Shown here: positions 34,211-43,402 of the stretch, in pieces | Layout: every line of letters starts with the position of its first letter | Numbering within the stretch: position 1 is the stretch's first letter | Assembly (NCBI GenBank): GCA_965215845.1 | Contig: CBDCEL010000004.1 | Coordinates: 434,001 to 498,000 of the forward strand | Source: Aurantibacter_A sp965215845 | GTDB taxonomy: Bacteria; Bacteroidota; Bacteroidia; Flavobacteriales; Flavobacteriaceae | Reading direction: 5' to 3' | DNA length: 64,000 nt | The notes under the pieces: generated by a model | The model's input: only the letters and a program-made list of their open reading frames with translations | What the model was told of the DNA's origin: nothing | Databases searched by the model: none | Program-made: the position numbers and the translations under genes

Positions 34211-35929
34211 CTATATGTTCTGCGCTTTAAGCTGTTCTATAATATAATCGGAAGCCCTCCATGAAAGCGCCATAATGGTCCATGTGCAATTTTTGTCCGC
34301 TTGAGAAACAAACGGACCAGCATCGGTGATGAAGACATTATCCACATCGTGCAGTTGCTGAAATTTATTGGTCACCGAAGTTTTTGGGTCATCACCCATA
34401 CGCGTCGTACCCACCTCATGAATGATTTGACCTGGAGCGTGGAGTCCGTAGTCATCCTCTTTTCCAGGTTTTTCACTCAAAGGAGTACCCCCCATGTTAT
34501 GTATGATTTCCTCGAAAGTCTCATGCATGTGCTTGGCCTGGTTTCGTTCGAAATCTGACCATTTATAGTTGAACTTCAGTACGGGAATTCCGTATTGATC
34601 GACAGTCGTCGGGTCTATTTCACAATAATTGTCCTTTCTTGCAATTGCCTCACCACGGCCTCCAAAACCAATTACCGAACCATAGTATTTCTTTACGTCG
34701 TCACGTAGACTATCACCATATCCTCCCACTTTCAGTCCGAAGTACTTGTTCATGCCATTGGGATCCCAGCCAAAACCGTAGTTGGGCTGGCCCATGCCGC
34801 CCCAAACCTCGATATGGTAACCACGTGGAAAATCAAGTTTGGAGTTGTCACCCCACCAGGGTGAATAGACATGCATGCCCCCCACCCCATCTTCATTATA
34901 TGATACCTTGCGATTCATCAAACCCGGAATCACCCCGGCCGCACTAGCGCCCGTTGAATCGTGCAAATACTTGCCTACAAGATCGCTACTGTTTCCCAAT
35001 CCGTTCGGATGTTGCTTGCTTTTGGAATTCAAGAGAATACGTGCCGAACTACAAGCTGATGCCGCAAGTACAACCACCTTGCCCCTTAGTTTGTATTCCT
35101 TTCTGTCTTCTTTGTTGACGTAAGAAACCCCGGTAGCCTTGCCTTCCTCATTGGTAGTGACCTCGCGTACCATGGCATTGACAAACAGCTTTACCTGCCC
35201 GCTTTTTTGTGCCGGAAATATCAAGCAACTACCAGAGGAGAAGTCGGCATAAACCGAACACGAGCGTCCGCATTGCCCACAATAAAAACATACGCCACGA
35301 TCCTCGTTAATTCTCTTGGTCAACATCGACATCCTACTTGGGTAAACGGGTATTCCCGTTTTTTTGGCCCCTTCTATATAAAAGAGTTCATGCAATCTAG
35401 GTTTTGGCGGAGGAAGAAAAAATCCGTCGGGATCATCCTCCAAACCTTCATTGGTTCCGAAAACGCCCACAAGCTTGTCTAACTTATCATAATAGGGCTT
35501 CACATCGTCGTAGCCAATAGGCCAATTATCTCCATGCCCATCGCGATCTTTTCCTTTGAAATCCTTTGGGCCAAAACGCAATGAAATACGACCCCAGTGG
35601 TTCGTTCGACCACCCAGCATTCTAGATCTCCACCACATGAACTTGGTTCCCTCGGCATGGGTATACGGTTCTCCCTCGACTTCCCAATCGCCCCAAGACA
35701 TATCCCATCCGCCAAAGGCACGGTCGGTACCGGCACCTCTTCTTGGCGACTCGTATGGCCATTTTAATTGTGTTTGGGTGACAGGGTCCTTTGGATCAAA
35801 AAATGGGCCAGCTTCAACGACGGCAACATTCAACCCGGCATCTGCCAATTGCTTAGTTGCCATGCCGCCCCCAGCGCCTGAACCTACGATAATCACATCA
35901 TAAACCTCGGCGGATTCTTTTATCTGCAT
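34211..35929 (-). CDS. GMC-family flavoprotein, candidate glycoside 3-dehydrogenase catalytic subunit
   Basis: 572 aa FAD enzyme without its own signal peptide, as expected if it is exported with the Tat small subunit. FAD motif DVIIVGSGAGGGMATKQ is at about residues 11-27. Cysteines spaced C-x2-C-x2-C-x3-C at about 214-224 (CFYCGQCGRSC) correspond to the iron-sulfur region of bacterial FAD-glucose and glucoside 3-dehydrogenases. C-terminal HEVGTTRMG and KNCTWTIMALSWR carry the GMC His/Asn pair. Start ATG 35929 is preferred over TTG 35935. The reaction is inferred: oxidation of a sugar hydroxyl, passing electrons to a cytochrome. Gluconate or alcohol dehydrogenase activity is the alternative. 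Confidence 0.87.
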   Translation of the reverse strand: MQIKESAEVYDVIIVGSGAGGGMATKQLADAGLNVAVVEAGPFFDPKDPVTQTQLKWPYESPRRGAGTDRAFGGWDMSWGDWEVEGEPYTHAEGTKFMWWRSRMLGGRTNHWGRISLRFGPKDFKGKDRDGHGDNWPIGYDDVKPYYDKLDKLVGVFGTNEGLEDDPDGFFLPPPKPRLHELFYIEGAKKTGIPVYPSRMSMLTKRINEDRGVCFYCGQCGRSCSVYADFSSGSCLIFPAQKSGQVKLFVNAMVREVTTNEEGKATGVSYVNKEDRKEYKLRGKVVVLAASACSSARILLNSKSKQHPNGLGNSSDLVGKYLHDSTGASAAGVIPGLMNRKVSYNEDGVGGMHVYSPWWGDNSKLDFPRGYHIEVWGGMGQPNYGFGWDPNGMNKYFGLKVGGYGDSLRDDVKKYYGSVIGFGGRGEAIARKDNYCEIDPTTVDQYGIPVLKFNYKWSDFERNQAKHMHETFEEIIHNMGGTPLSEKPGKEDDYGLHAPGQIIHEVGTTRMGDDPKTSVTNKFQQLHDVDNVFITDAGPFVSQADKNCTWTIMALSWRASDYIIEQLKAQNI

Positions 35930-36057
35930 ATTCAATTTGTATTAGTCCTTCCTGTGAAGATTGATTTAAAGGGATAAGTTACATTTTTTCGACGAACATC
36001 AAAAAATAGGCTTTATATATTATGGGTCAAACAAAGCTTTTGGAAATTGAGGACGGT

Positions 36058-38178
36058 TTAGAAGTTCGCCAACTGTTGCAATGCTTCATCGACCGTCTCG
36101 ACAGGAAGTTTGCAGGTCGTGTTTTGGCACACGTAAACCAAGGTATCATCATCTGAATAACGGCCTTTGAAAAGTGGGAGTTCGCTCTCGGTTCTACTTC
36201 CGACCAATAGCGTATTGGGAATATGCCTACTTTGTAAATCGGATAAAAGGGGATCCGCCTTTTTTCCAACCACGGCAATCTCATAAAACGGATGGGCGAC
36301 ATTCGTTAATAGGGCATTCCATTTTGAGTATCTTGAGGCATTCTCTTCTATTGCAGGTATCATTGAAGAAAGCATTTTTTTCGATTTATCCATCATGTCC
36401 ACATCATATACCAGATGGCCCAATCGAAATAGATTATGTGCCATTACTGCATTTGGGGAGGGTATTACTCCATCATCGGTCATAATAATTTTTGCGATCA
36501 ACTCTTCCCCTTGATTAAATTTGAACATTCCTGTTACTCCATCGGTAAATCTTTCAACCGCAATTTCGTTGAGATGTTGGGCAAATTCCAAATATGCTGT
36601 ATTCATTGTAGCACCATACAACGCTAGTGCTGCATCGACCAAAAAGGCATAATCTTCCAAAAAGCCTTCTTTTCGCTTACTTCCTTCTTTAAAAGAATGT
36701 GCCAATTGTTCGTTCTTCCAACTATTCTTCACCAAAAAATCAAATATGGCCGCTGCCTTTTCTAGGTATTCTTTTTTTCCAAAAGTCTGATAGGAGGTCA
36801 CCAGACCCTTTATCAACAATGCATTCCATGAAGTTAAGACCTTGTCATCGCTACGAGGTCTGACCTTTTGGTCACGGGCCTGCATCAACTTCATTCGCCA
36901 ACTTGCCTTGGCAGCTTCCAATTCAGACATGGAAATTGAATGTTTTTCAACAAATTCTTTATCGGGTAGCGATTTGTTCAAAACGAATTTATCTTCTTCC
37001 CAGGCCTCGTTGGGTTCGACGTTAAAATAATCTGCGAAAAGTCCAAATTCGCCTTGTAAAATAGACTTCAACTCGTCTTCCTCCCAGACATAGAACTTAC
37101 CTTCTTCCCCCTCGCTATCGGCGTCTATGGCAGCGTGGTAACCTCCACCTGCATTCTTCATCTCGCGATCCAAAAAATCAATGGTCTCTAAAACGGCATT
37201 TCGATAGGCCGGTTTCTTGAAAACCTTGTACGCCTTTGAATATAAATCGACCGCCTGAGCATTGTCATAAAGCATTTTTTCAAAGTGGGGCACTTTCCAT
37301 TTCTCGTCTATACTATATCTAAAAAATCCGCCTCCCAAATGGTCGTAAATCCCGCCTTGCAAAATCTTGTCCAAAGTGTTCTCTAGGTGTTCAGCGGCTT
37401 CTCTATCACCAGAAAGTACCGCATAGTCCAAAAGAAAATCGAGATTTACGGGAACCATAAACTTCTCCCTTCCTAAATCACCCCCCCAATCGGTATCCCA
37501 ATTTTGTTTCCACTTATTAAGACTTGAAGTAAGTGCATCTTCATTCAACAGCTCAAAATTTTCAGAAGGTTGAATGAGATTCACTTCGGCAATACCCTCC
37601 GCGACCATGTTTGAATATTCCTCCGCCTTCTTGGGGTCTTTTTGGTACAAGTCATTTATTTTTGTCAATACCTGTGTCCATTGTTCTTTGGTGTGGTAGG
37701 TACCGGCATAAAGTGGCTTCCCGTTTGGCAGGGTAATGACATTCAAGGGCCATCCCGAATCACTCCCGATCAGTTGAGCGGCGGTCATATATACTTGGTC
37801 GACATCGGGCCGTTCTTCCCGATCTACCTTGATATTGATAAAGTTCTCGTTCATGACCTTGGCAACTTCCTCATCTTCAAAAGTCTCTTCTTCCATTACA
37901 TGACACCAGTGGCACGAGGAATAACCAATACTGACCAAGACCAATTTATTTTCTTTTTTGGCATCTACAAAAGCCTCATCGCCCCAAGCCCTCCAGTCAA
38001 CCGGATTATGGGCGTGCTGTAACAAATACGGACTGGTTTCATCGATCAAGGCATTGGTATGCTTGTGCTCACTTTCCGAAGCCTTCTCGGCCTTTTTTTC
38101 CCGACATTGGACGAGTGAGCCAATTGTGAGGCATACTAAAAAGAGGCAAATGGGTCTTAATAAATTCAAAACGTTCAA
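36058..38178 (-). CDS. Thioredoxin-domain YyaL/SSP411-type lipoprotein (DUF255)
   Basis: 706 aa. A hydrophobic leader ends in a lipobox-like SLVQC. Residues about 40-190 are the DUF255 thioredoxin-like domain with SCHWCHVMEEETF (CxxC at about 89-92); the remainder is an (alpha/alpha)6 barrel related to glycosidases and N-acylglucosamine epimerases. The function of the family is unsettled. The start must be TTG: a TAA stop lies immediately upstream in frame and there is no ATG before the leader, so translation begins at TTG 38178 or TTG 38169. It is upstream of, and same strand as, the GMC gene. Confidence 0.88.
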   Translation of the reverse strand: MNVLNLLRPICLFLVCLTIGSLVQCREKKAEKASESEHKHTNALIDETSPYLLQHAHNPVDWRAWGDEAFVDAKKENKLVLVSIGYSSCHWCHVMEEETFEDEEVAKVMNENFINIKVDREERPDVDQVYMTAAQLIGSDSGWPLNVITLPNGKPLYAGTYHTKEQWTQVLTKINDLYQKDPKKAEEYSNMVAEGIAEVNLIQPSENFELLNEDALTSSLNKWKQNWDTDWGGDLGREKFMVPVNLDFLLDYAVLSGDREAAEHLENTLDKILQGGIYDHLGGGFFRYSIDEKWKVPHFEKMLYDNAQAVDLYSKAYKVFKKPAYRNAVLETIDFLDREMKNAGGGYHAAIDADSEGEEGKFYVWEEDELKSILQGEFGLFADYFNVEPNEAWEEDKFVLNKSLPDKEFVEKHSISMSELEAAKASWRMKLMQARDQKVRPRSDDKVLTSWNALLIKGLVTSYQTFGKKEYLEKAAAIFDFLVKNSWKNEQLAHSFKEGSKRKEGFLEDYAFLVDAALALYGATMNTAYLEFAQHLNEIAVERFTDGVTGMFKFNQGEELIAKIIMTDDGVIPSPNAVMAHNLFRLGHLVYDVDMMDKSKKMLSSMIPAIEENASRYSKWNALLTNVAHPFYEIAVVGKKADPLLSDLQSRHIPNTLLVGSRTESELPLFKGRYSDDDTLVYVCQNTTCKLPVETVDEALQQLANF

Positions 38179-38331
38179 TTAGATTTAACCAAAAGACTAA
38201 AATACTATTTTATGGCTCTAGTAAAGGAAAGATCGGTCGAATTTAGCATTCCGGGAAACTTCAAACTTCAATTCAGTTAAAATTTGTACTTTGATAGTCT
38301 GAACATTTTGATCAAAAAAAGCTTCAAAAAT

Positions 38332-39708
38332 ATGGAAATGAAGAAAAATCGACTGGGCCGTAGAAACTTTATCAAAGGAACGACTGCCGCTCTGGCCCTT
38401 TCGTCCCTAGGGGCCTATGGCTTTGAATATGGTCCAAAAGACAAACCCTGGCGTGTCGGCCTCATAGGTTGTGGCTGGTATGGTACGAGCGATCTGTTTA
38501 AAATAATACAGGTGGCCAATGTAGAGGTCATTGCGGTGTGCGATGTCGACAAGAATTTTATGGAAAGTACGGCCCAACAGGTTGCGCAGCGGCAAAAATC
38601 GGGTAAGAAACCCAAAATGTACGGTGATTATAGAAAACTACTTGACGAGAGCAAGTTGGATATCGTTCTTATCGGCACCCCGGATCACTGGCATGCCCTC
38701 ATGTGCATAGACGCCATCAAAGCAGGTGCCCATGTTTATGTTCAGAAGCCCATTAGTGTAGATGTCATTGAAGGAGAAGCTATGGTAGCAGCAGCCAGAA
38801 AATACAATAAAGTGGTTCAGGTCGGCACGCAAAGAAAAAGCACGCCCCATCTCATAGATGTTAAAAAACAAATAGTTGATGCCGGCCTTTTAGGAACAAT
38901 TAAGCACGTAGATATGTGTTGCTACTTTCATATGCGCGCCAATGGTAATCCACCTCTGGAGGATGTACCCGATTTCTTGGACTATGAAATGTGGACGGGT
39001 CCTGCCCCTCTTCGACCCTATGATGGGCTTCCACATCGAAGATGGTGGCGAACTTTCATGGAATATGGCAATGGCATAACCGGCGATATGTGTGTACATA
39101 TGTATGATACCGTTCGTTGGATGTTGCAATTGGGTTGGCCCAAAAAGATTACGGCCACCGGGGGCATTTATGTACAAACCGATGGCAAGTCAAATATTGC
39201 GGATACGCAGACCGCCATATTCGAACACGACGATTTAAATTGCGTCTGGCAACACCGTACTTGGGGCACACCTGCGGATCCCGAATATCCTTGGTCGTTC
39301 AAACTTTATGGTGAAAAGGGTACGCTCTCAGGGAGCACAATGCAAGCCGATTTCGTGCCTCACGATAAAAACGCGGAACCTATTCATTTTGACGTGCTCT
39401 ATGAAAAGGAGAAATACCCTGAAGATTTGATCGAAAAAGACAATGAACTGAACGCCGCACCGGCCACAAGAAGGCATATGCTCGATTTTCTAAATGCCAT
39501 CGAAAATAATTCAAGGCCTATTGCCGATATTGAAGAAGGACATATTTCCACCGCAAGTTGCATTTTGGCCAATATGTCGATGGAATTGGGCAGGCCTTTG
39601 CTATACGACCCCAAAAGCATGACCGTTCTTGATGATCCCGAAGCGACCAAATTGTTGGAACGCAAATATCGCGGGCCTTGGGAACATCCTTATCCTAATA
39701 CTGTTTAA
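38332..39708 (+). CDS. Tat-exported Gfo/Idh/MocA oxidoreductase
   Basis: 458 aa NAD(P)-fold oxidoreductase with a Tat leader (LGRRNFIKGTTAALAL), so it works in the periplasm, where a tightly bound cofactor is expected. The Rossmann segment WRVGLIGCGWYG is at about residues 38-49. The family's E-K-P substrate-binding motif reads QKP here (VYVQKPISVDV). GTPDHWHALM and GDMCVHMYDT are typical of the exported sugar-active subgroup. Members oxidise or epimerise sugar hydroxyls, in some cases in glycoside cleavage by self-recycling redox chemistry. It is transcribed away from the YyaL gene. The ATG at 38338 is an equally likely start. Confidence 0.87.
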   Translation: MEMKKNRLGRRNFIKGTTAALALSSLGAYGFEYGPKDKPWRVGLIGCGWYGTSDLFKIIQVANVEVIAVCDVDKNFMESTAQQVAQRQKSGKKPKMYGDYRKLLDESKLDIVLIGTPDHWHALMCIDAIKAGAHVYVQKPISVDVIEGEAMVAAARKYNKVVQVGTQRKSTPHLIDVKKQIVDAGLLGTIKHVDMCCYFHMRANGNPPLEDVPDFLDYEMWTGPAPLRPYDGLPHRRWWRTFMEYGNGITGDMCVHMYDTVRWMLQLGWPKKITATGGIYVQTDGKSNIADTQTAIFEHDDLNCVWQHRTWGTPADPEYPWSFKLYGEKGTLSGSTMQADFVPHDKNAEPIHFDVLYEKEKYPEDLIEKDNELNAAPATRRHMLDFLNAIENNSRPIADIEEGHISTASCILANMSMELGRPLLYDPKSMTVLDDPEATKLLERKYRGPWEHPYPNTV

Positions 39709-39806
39709 TCGACCACATTCCCTTATATCTAAAAAAGAATGCCAAACATTGTCCAAAAACCCTATCCCTTTTTGTTTTACTGTTATAACCCATAAAATTT
39801 AGGACA

Positions 39807-40163
39807 ATGAAAAATTTCATTTTATTGTTACATGAAAATGTAGAGCAAATCAAAAACTTATCTCCCGAAGAAATGGAGAACCTTATTGGAAGTCATATGA
39901 AATACCGCGATGAACTTGAGAAGGCGGGTCAATTTGTTGCGGGAAGTGGCCTAGACGAAGACGGTAGGCTAATTACAGGCAAGGAATCGATAGTTAAAGA
40001 TGGCCCTTACATCGAATCGAAGGAACTGATGGGCGGTTATTATGTCATTAAGGCAAAAGATTATGCTTCGGCAGTAGAAATCGCCAAAAAATGTCCGAAC
40101 CATCACTGGGGCGGAACTACCGAGGTCAGATACTTGATGACCGAAGAAGATTATGCAATGTGA
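39807..40163 (+). CDS. YciI/DGPF-family small protein
   Basis: 118 aa ferredoxin-like-fold protein. The DGPF hallmark appears as DGPYIESKELMGGYYVI (about residues 67-83), followed by AKKCPNHHWGGTTEVR. These proteins are repeatedly encoded beside ECF42-type sigma factors, as here, where the reading frames overlap by 11 bp. Their molecular role is not established; the pair is thought to respond to stress or antibiotic-like compounds in some bacteria. Confidence 0.88.
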   Translation: MKNFILLLHENVEQIKNLSPEEMENLIGSHMKYRDELEKAGQFVAGSGLDEDGRLITGKESIVKDGPYIESKELMGGYYVIKAKDYASAVEIAKKCPNHHWGGTTEVRYLMTEEDYAM

Positions 40164-41382
40164 CCATAGCACAAGTAAGAAAACAACCGAACACCTCTTT
40201 AGAAATTTCTATCAAGAGGTGTTCTCTTCTTTGGTCATAAGGTTTGGCACCAGGCATATTGAGCTAATCGAAGATGCATTGCAAGAATCTTTTTACAAGG
40301 CCTTGAAATCATGGAATAACAAGTACCCCAAGCAACCCAAGAATTGGCTATACATTGTTGCCAAAAACCATCTTGTGAATGAACTAAAACGCAGTTCGAA
40401 GTCCATTGCCAATATCAATGAAAGTGCCTTAAAACTTACGGAAGACGATTATCCCAAAGAGCAAAAAGATTCACAACTTCAGCTGTTATTGGCCTGCTCA
40501 AGACTAAAAGTCAGCGATCGCCATAAGTTGATCTTTACTTTGAAATCAATTTGTGGATTCGGAGTAACCGAAATTGCAAATGGTCTTTTGATGTCAGAAG
40601 ACAATATTTACAAAAGCCATCAACGTTGCAAAATCAAATTGAAACAATTACCAAAACATTACTTCAAAAACATGGCCATTTCGGACATTTCAAAATCCGA
40701 GGTGACCTATATAGTTACAATTTTATACTTCATGTTCAATGAAGGTTATGATTCTGTCAGCATTAAATCAAAAAATGCCATCAATGAGGATATTTGCTTC
40801 GAGGCCTTAAGGTTAGGGTATTTATTAAAAGAGCGATCTGAGGATCAGGTAGTTGACCATTTCTTGGCGTTGTGTTATTTTCACATGGCGCGTTTCGAGT
40901 CTCGAATGGACGGTAAAGGTAACTTTGTCTCATTGCGAAAACAGGACAGGACCAAGTGGGATGCCTCATTAATCTCGATGGGCTTTCAGTTTTTGAAAAA
41001 ACCGACATACCTCAACCGATTCTATATTGAAGCTTTGATCGCATCACTGCACTTGCGTGCGGCGTCTTTTGAAGAAACAGATTGGGCCGAAATCATTAAG
41101 CTTTACGACACACTCTTAAAAATGAGCAATTCAGATGTAATACGGCTCAATAGAGCCGTTTGCCTTTTTGAATTGGGAAGGAACCTTGAAGCTTCCCAAG
41201 AATTGGAGAAAGTAAAAGATTCTCTTGAAGATAATTATCTGTATTACTCGATAAGTATGGCGGAATATTTGAAAGACAAAGATGAGGAATTGTCCAAATT
41301 TTGGTACCAAAAAAGTATGAAGCGGACCAACCAGGATTTCAGGAAAAAAATCATTGCGGACAAATTGGCGAAATTGAATTAA
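40153..41382 (+). CDS. ECF42-type RNA polymerase sigma factor with C-terminal helical extension
   Basis: 409 aa. Residues about 10-85 contain sigma region 2 (IEDALQESFYKALKSW, PKNWLYIVAKNHLVNELKR) and about 115-170 region 4 (GFGVTEIANGLLMSEDNIYKSHQR). The remaining about 235 residues are the TPR-like extension that defines ECF42; in that group it replaces an anti-sigma factor and is needed for activity. The start overlaps the DGPF gene by 11 bp, the conserved ECF42 arrangement, so no separate anti-sigma gene is expected. Targets are likely to include its own operon. The 98-bp spacer before the DGPF gene is the place to seek its promoter. Confidence 0.9.
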   Translation: MQCDHSTSKKTTEHLFRNFYQEVFSSLVIRFGTRHIELIEDALQESFYKALKSWNNKYPKQPKNWLYIVAKNHLVNELKRSSKSIANINESALKLTEDDYPKEQKDSQLQLLLACSRLKVSDRHKLIFTLKSICGFGVTEIANGLLMSEDNIYKSHQRCKIKLKQLPKHYFKNMAISDISKSEVTYIVTILYFMFNEGYDSVSIKSKNAINEDICFEALRLGYLLKERSEDQVVDHFLALCYFHMARFESRMDGKGNFVSLRKQDRTKWDASLISMGFQFLKKPTYLNRFYIEALIASLHLRAASFEETDWAEIIKLYDTLLKMSNSDVIRLNRAVCLFELGRNLEASQELEKVKDSLEDNYLYYSISMAEYLKDKDEELSKFWYQKSMKRTNQDFRKKIIADKLAKLN

Positions 41383-41447
41383 ATTGTAGCGCTTGAATCC
41401 AATGGTTGTACATGCATGTATTCCTTCGCTAATTTTAAGCTTTCGCA

Positions 41448-42383
41448 ATGGTCAAAACTAAACTTCTGGAATGCCATAATCGCATTGCGAGCTACATTCA
41501 TAAGACTCCTGTTCTGACCTCCAGTGCCATTGATGAAATCGTTGGAGCCTCGCTCTATTTCAAGTGTGAAAACTTTCAGCGGATGGGTGCCTTTAAAATG
41601 CGTGGGGCGACGAATGCAATTATGCAGTTGACCGACTCCCAAAAAGAAAAAGGTGTAGTCACCCATTCGTCAGGAAACTTCGCCCAAGCCGTTTCCTTGG
41701 CAGCCAAAAGTTTGGATATCAAGGCGAATATCGTGATGCCTTCGAATGCTCCAAAGGTAAAAATGGAAGCGGTAAAGGGCTATGATGGCAAAATTACCTT
41801 GTCTGACCCTAGTCCGGTATCAAGGGAGGAAGTTGCTGAACAGGTCTGTAAAGAAACCGGTGCGACCTTTGTCCATCCCTCAAATGATATCGATGTCATA
41901 CATGGCAATGCCACGGCGGCCATGGAGCTTCTGGAAGAACATCCAGGCCTCGATTTTGTTTTCGCTCCTGTAGGTGGTGGCGGATTGATAGCGGGCACGG
42001 CATTGGCTGCCCATCATTTTGGTTCCGATTGCACCGTCATCGGTGGTGAACCCAAGGAAGTCGATGATGCCTATCGATCTTTGCAAAGTGGCAAAATTGA
42101 AACCAATACCTCAACGAACACGATAGCGGACGGACTGCGCACCAATCTAGGAAGCGTTAATTTTCCAATCATTCAAGAGCATGTCAAGAAAATTGTTTTG
42201 GTTACGGAGGAAGAAATCATTTCATCTATGAGATTGATTTGGGAACGTATGAAAATTATCGTCGAACCCTCTAGTGCCGTGGCGTTGGCGGCGGTTATGA
42301 ATTCCAGACCAGAGCTTCAAGGCAAAAGAGTAGGAATTATTGTTTCAGGCGGGAATGTCGACCTGAAAAAGCTTCCTTTTTAA
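41448..42383 (+). CDS. Threonine dehydratase/serine racemase-like PLP enzyme
   Basis: 311 aa fold-type II PLP enzyme. The cofactor lysine sits in FQRMGAFKMRGA (Lys at about residue 48), the phosphate-binding loop in APVGGGGLIAG at about 179, and the C-terminal IVSGGNVD loop is intact. Length and pattern fit the short catabolic threonine/serine dehydratase and serine-racemase group without an ACT regulatory domain. It would deaminate serine or threonine to 2-oxo acids, or racemise a polar amino acid. It lies 65 bp after the sigma factor and 14 bp before an MDR reductase. No link to glycan breakdown is apparent. Confidence 0.88.
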   Translation: MVKTKLLECHNRIASYIHKTPVLTSSAIDEIVGASLYFKCENFQRMGAFKMRGATNAIMQLTDSQKEKGVVTHSSGNFAQAVSLAAKSLDIKANIVMPSNAPKVKMEAVKGYDGKITLSDPSPVSREEVAEQVCKETGATFVHPSNDIDVIHGNATAAMELLEEHPGLDFVFAPVGGGGLIAGTALAAHHFGSDCTVIGGEPKEVDDAYRSLQSGKIETNTSTNTIADGLRTNLGSVNFPIIQEHVKKIVLVTEEEIISSMRLIWERMKIIVEPSSAVALAAVMNSRPELQGKRVGIIVSGGNVDLKKLPF

Positions 42384-42397
42384 AACCAAAAAACACA

Positions 42398-43399
42398 ATG
42401 AACAAACAAATTCTACTGAACGAGCGACCAGAGGGCCTACCTAATGAATCAACATGGAAATTAATGCCATCCGAAATTCCCAAACCCAAGGAAGGTGAGG
42501 TACTGATCCAACAGCATTTTATTTCTTTGGATCCCGCCATGCGCGGATGGATGAAAGACCGCAAATCATACATCGAACCTGTGGCCATTGGCGATGTGAT
42601 GCGTGCTGGATCTGTCGGTGAAGTAGTAAAAAACAGCAATAACCCAAAATTCAAGGTCGGCGATTTTGTTTCCGGATGGGGAGGTGTGCAACAATACACG
42701 GTCACCAATGGTGACAACTATTTTAAAATCGATCCTGGGCTGGCGCCCTTGCAAAAATATTTGGGCATTATGGGAATGCCCGGAATGACGGCTTACTTTG
42801 GTATTTTGGAAGTAGGTGAATTGAAGGAAGGTGATACCGTTCTGGTTTCGGGGGCTGCCGGGGCCGTCGGAAGTTTAGTCGGTCAAATTGCAAAAATCAA
42901 GAATTGCAAAGTAGTCGGCATCGCCGGTGGGAAGGATAAATGTGATTATTTGATCAATGACCTAGGCTTCGATGGCGCCATTGACTACAAGACCGAAAAT
43001 ATCTATGACGCCATATCCAAAAATTGTCCGAGGGGAATCGATGTCTATTTTGACAATGTAGGAGGGGAAATTTTGGACGCCGCCCTCGCCAATCTAAGAA
43101 TGCACGCCCGAATCGTTATTTGCGGGGCCATTTCGCAGTACAACAAAACCGGAAAAATAGAGGGTCCAAGTAATTATATGGCGTTATTGGTTACCAGATC
43201 TACAATGAAGGGAATGCTGGTCTTCGATTATGCCGATCGCTATTCCGAAGCGATTGAACAATATTCCATTTGGATCCATGAAGGGAAACTCAAAAGTCGT
43301 GAGACCATTTATGAAGGAATCGAAAATTTTCACGATACCTTTTTGCGCCTCTTTTCGGGTGAAAAAATGGGAAAGTTGATTTTAAGGGTAATCGAATAG
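42398..43399 (+). CDS. NADPH-dependent MDR reductase (leukotriene B4 dehydrogenase/CurA-like)
   Basis: 333 aa zinc-free medium-chain reductase. SLDPAMRGWM near residue 45, PGMTAYFGILEVGELKEGDTVLVSGAAGAVG at about 125-156 (described by its ends; the AxxGxxG cofactor loop is AAGAVGS) and VYFDNVGGEIL are diagnostic of the prostaglandin reductase/curcumin reductase branch, which reduces activated C=C bonds with NADPH. It is 14 bp after the dehydratase and ends 3 bp from the convergent S41 protease. It is housekeeping or detoxification in character. Confidence 0.88.
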   Translation: MNKQILLNERPEGLPNESTWKLMPSEIPKPKEGEVLIQQHFISLDPAMRGWMKDRKSYIEPVAIGDVMRAGSVGEVVKNSNNPKFKVGDFVSGWGGVQQYTVTNGDNYFKIDPGLAPLQKYLGIMGMPGMTAYFGILEVGELKEGDTVLVSGAAGAVGSLVGQIAKIKNCKVVGIAGGKDKCDYLINDLGFDGAIDYKTENIYDAISKNCPRGIDVYFDNVGGEILDAALANLRMHARIVICGAISQYNKTGKIEGPSNYMALLVTRSTMKGMLVFDYADRYSEAIEQYSIWIHEGKLKSRETIYEGIENFHDTFLRLFSGEKMGKLILRVIE

Positions 43400-43402
43400 T
43401 TC

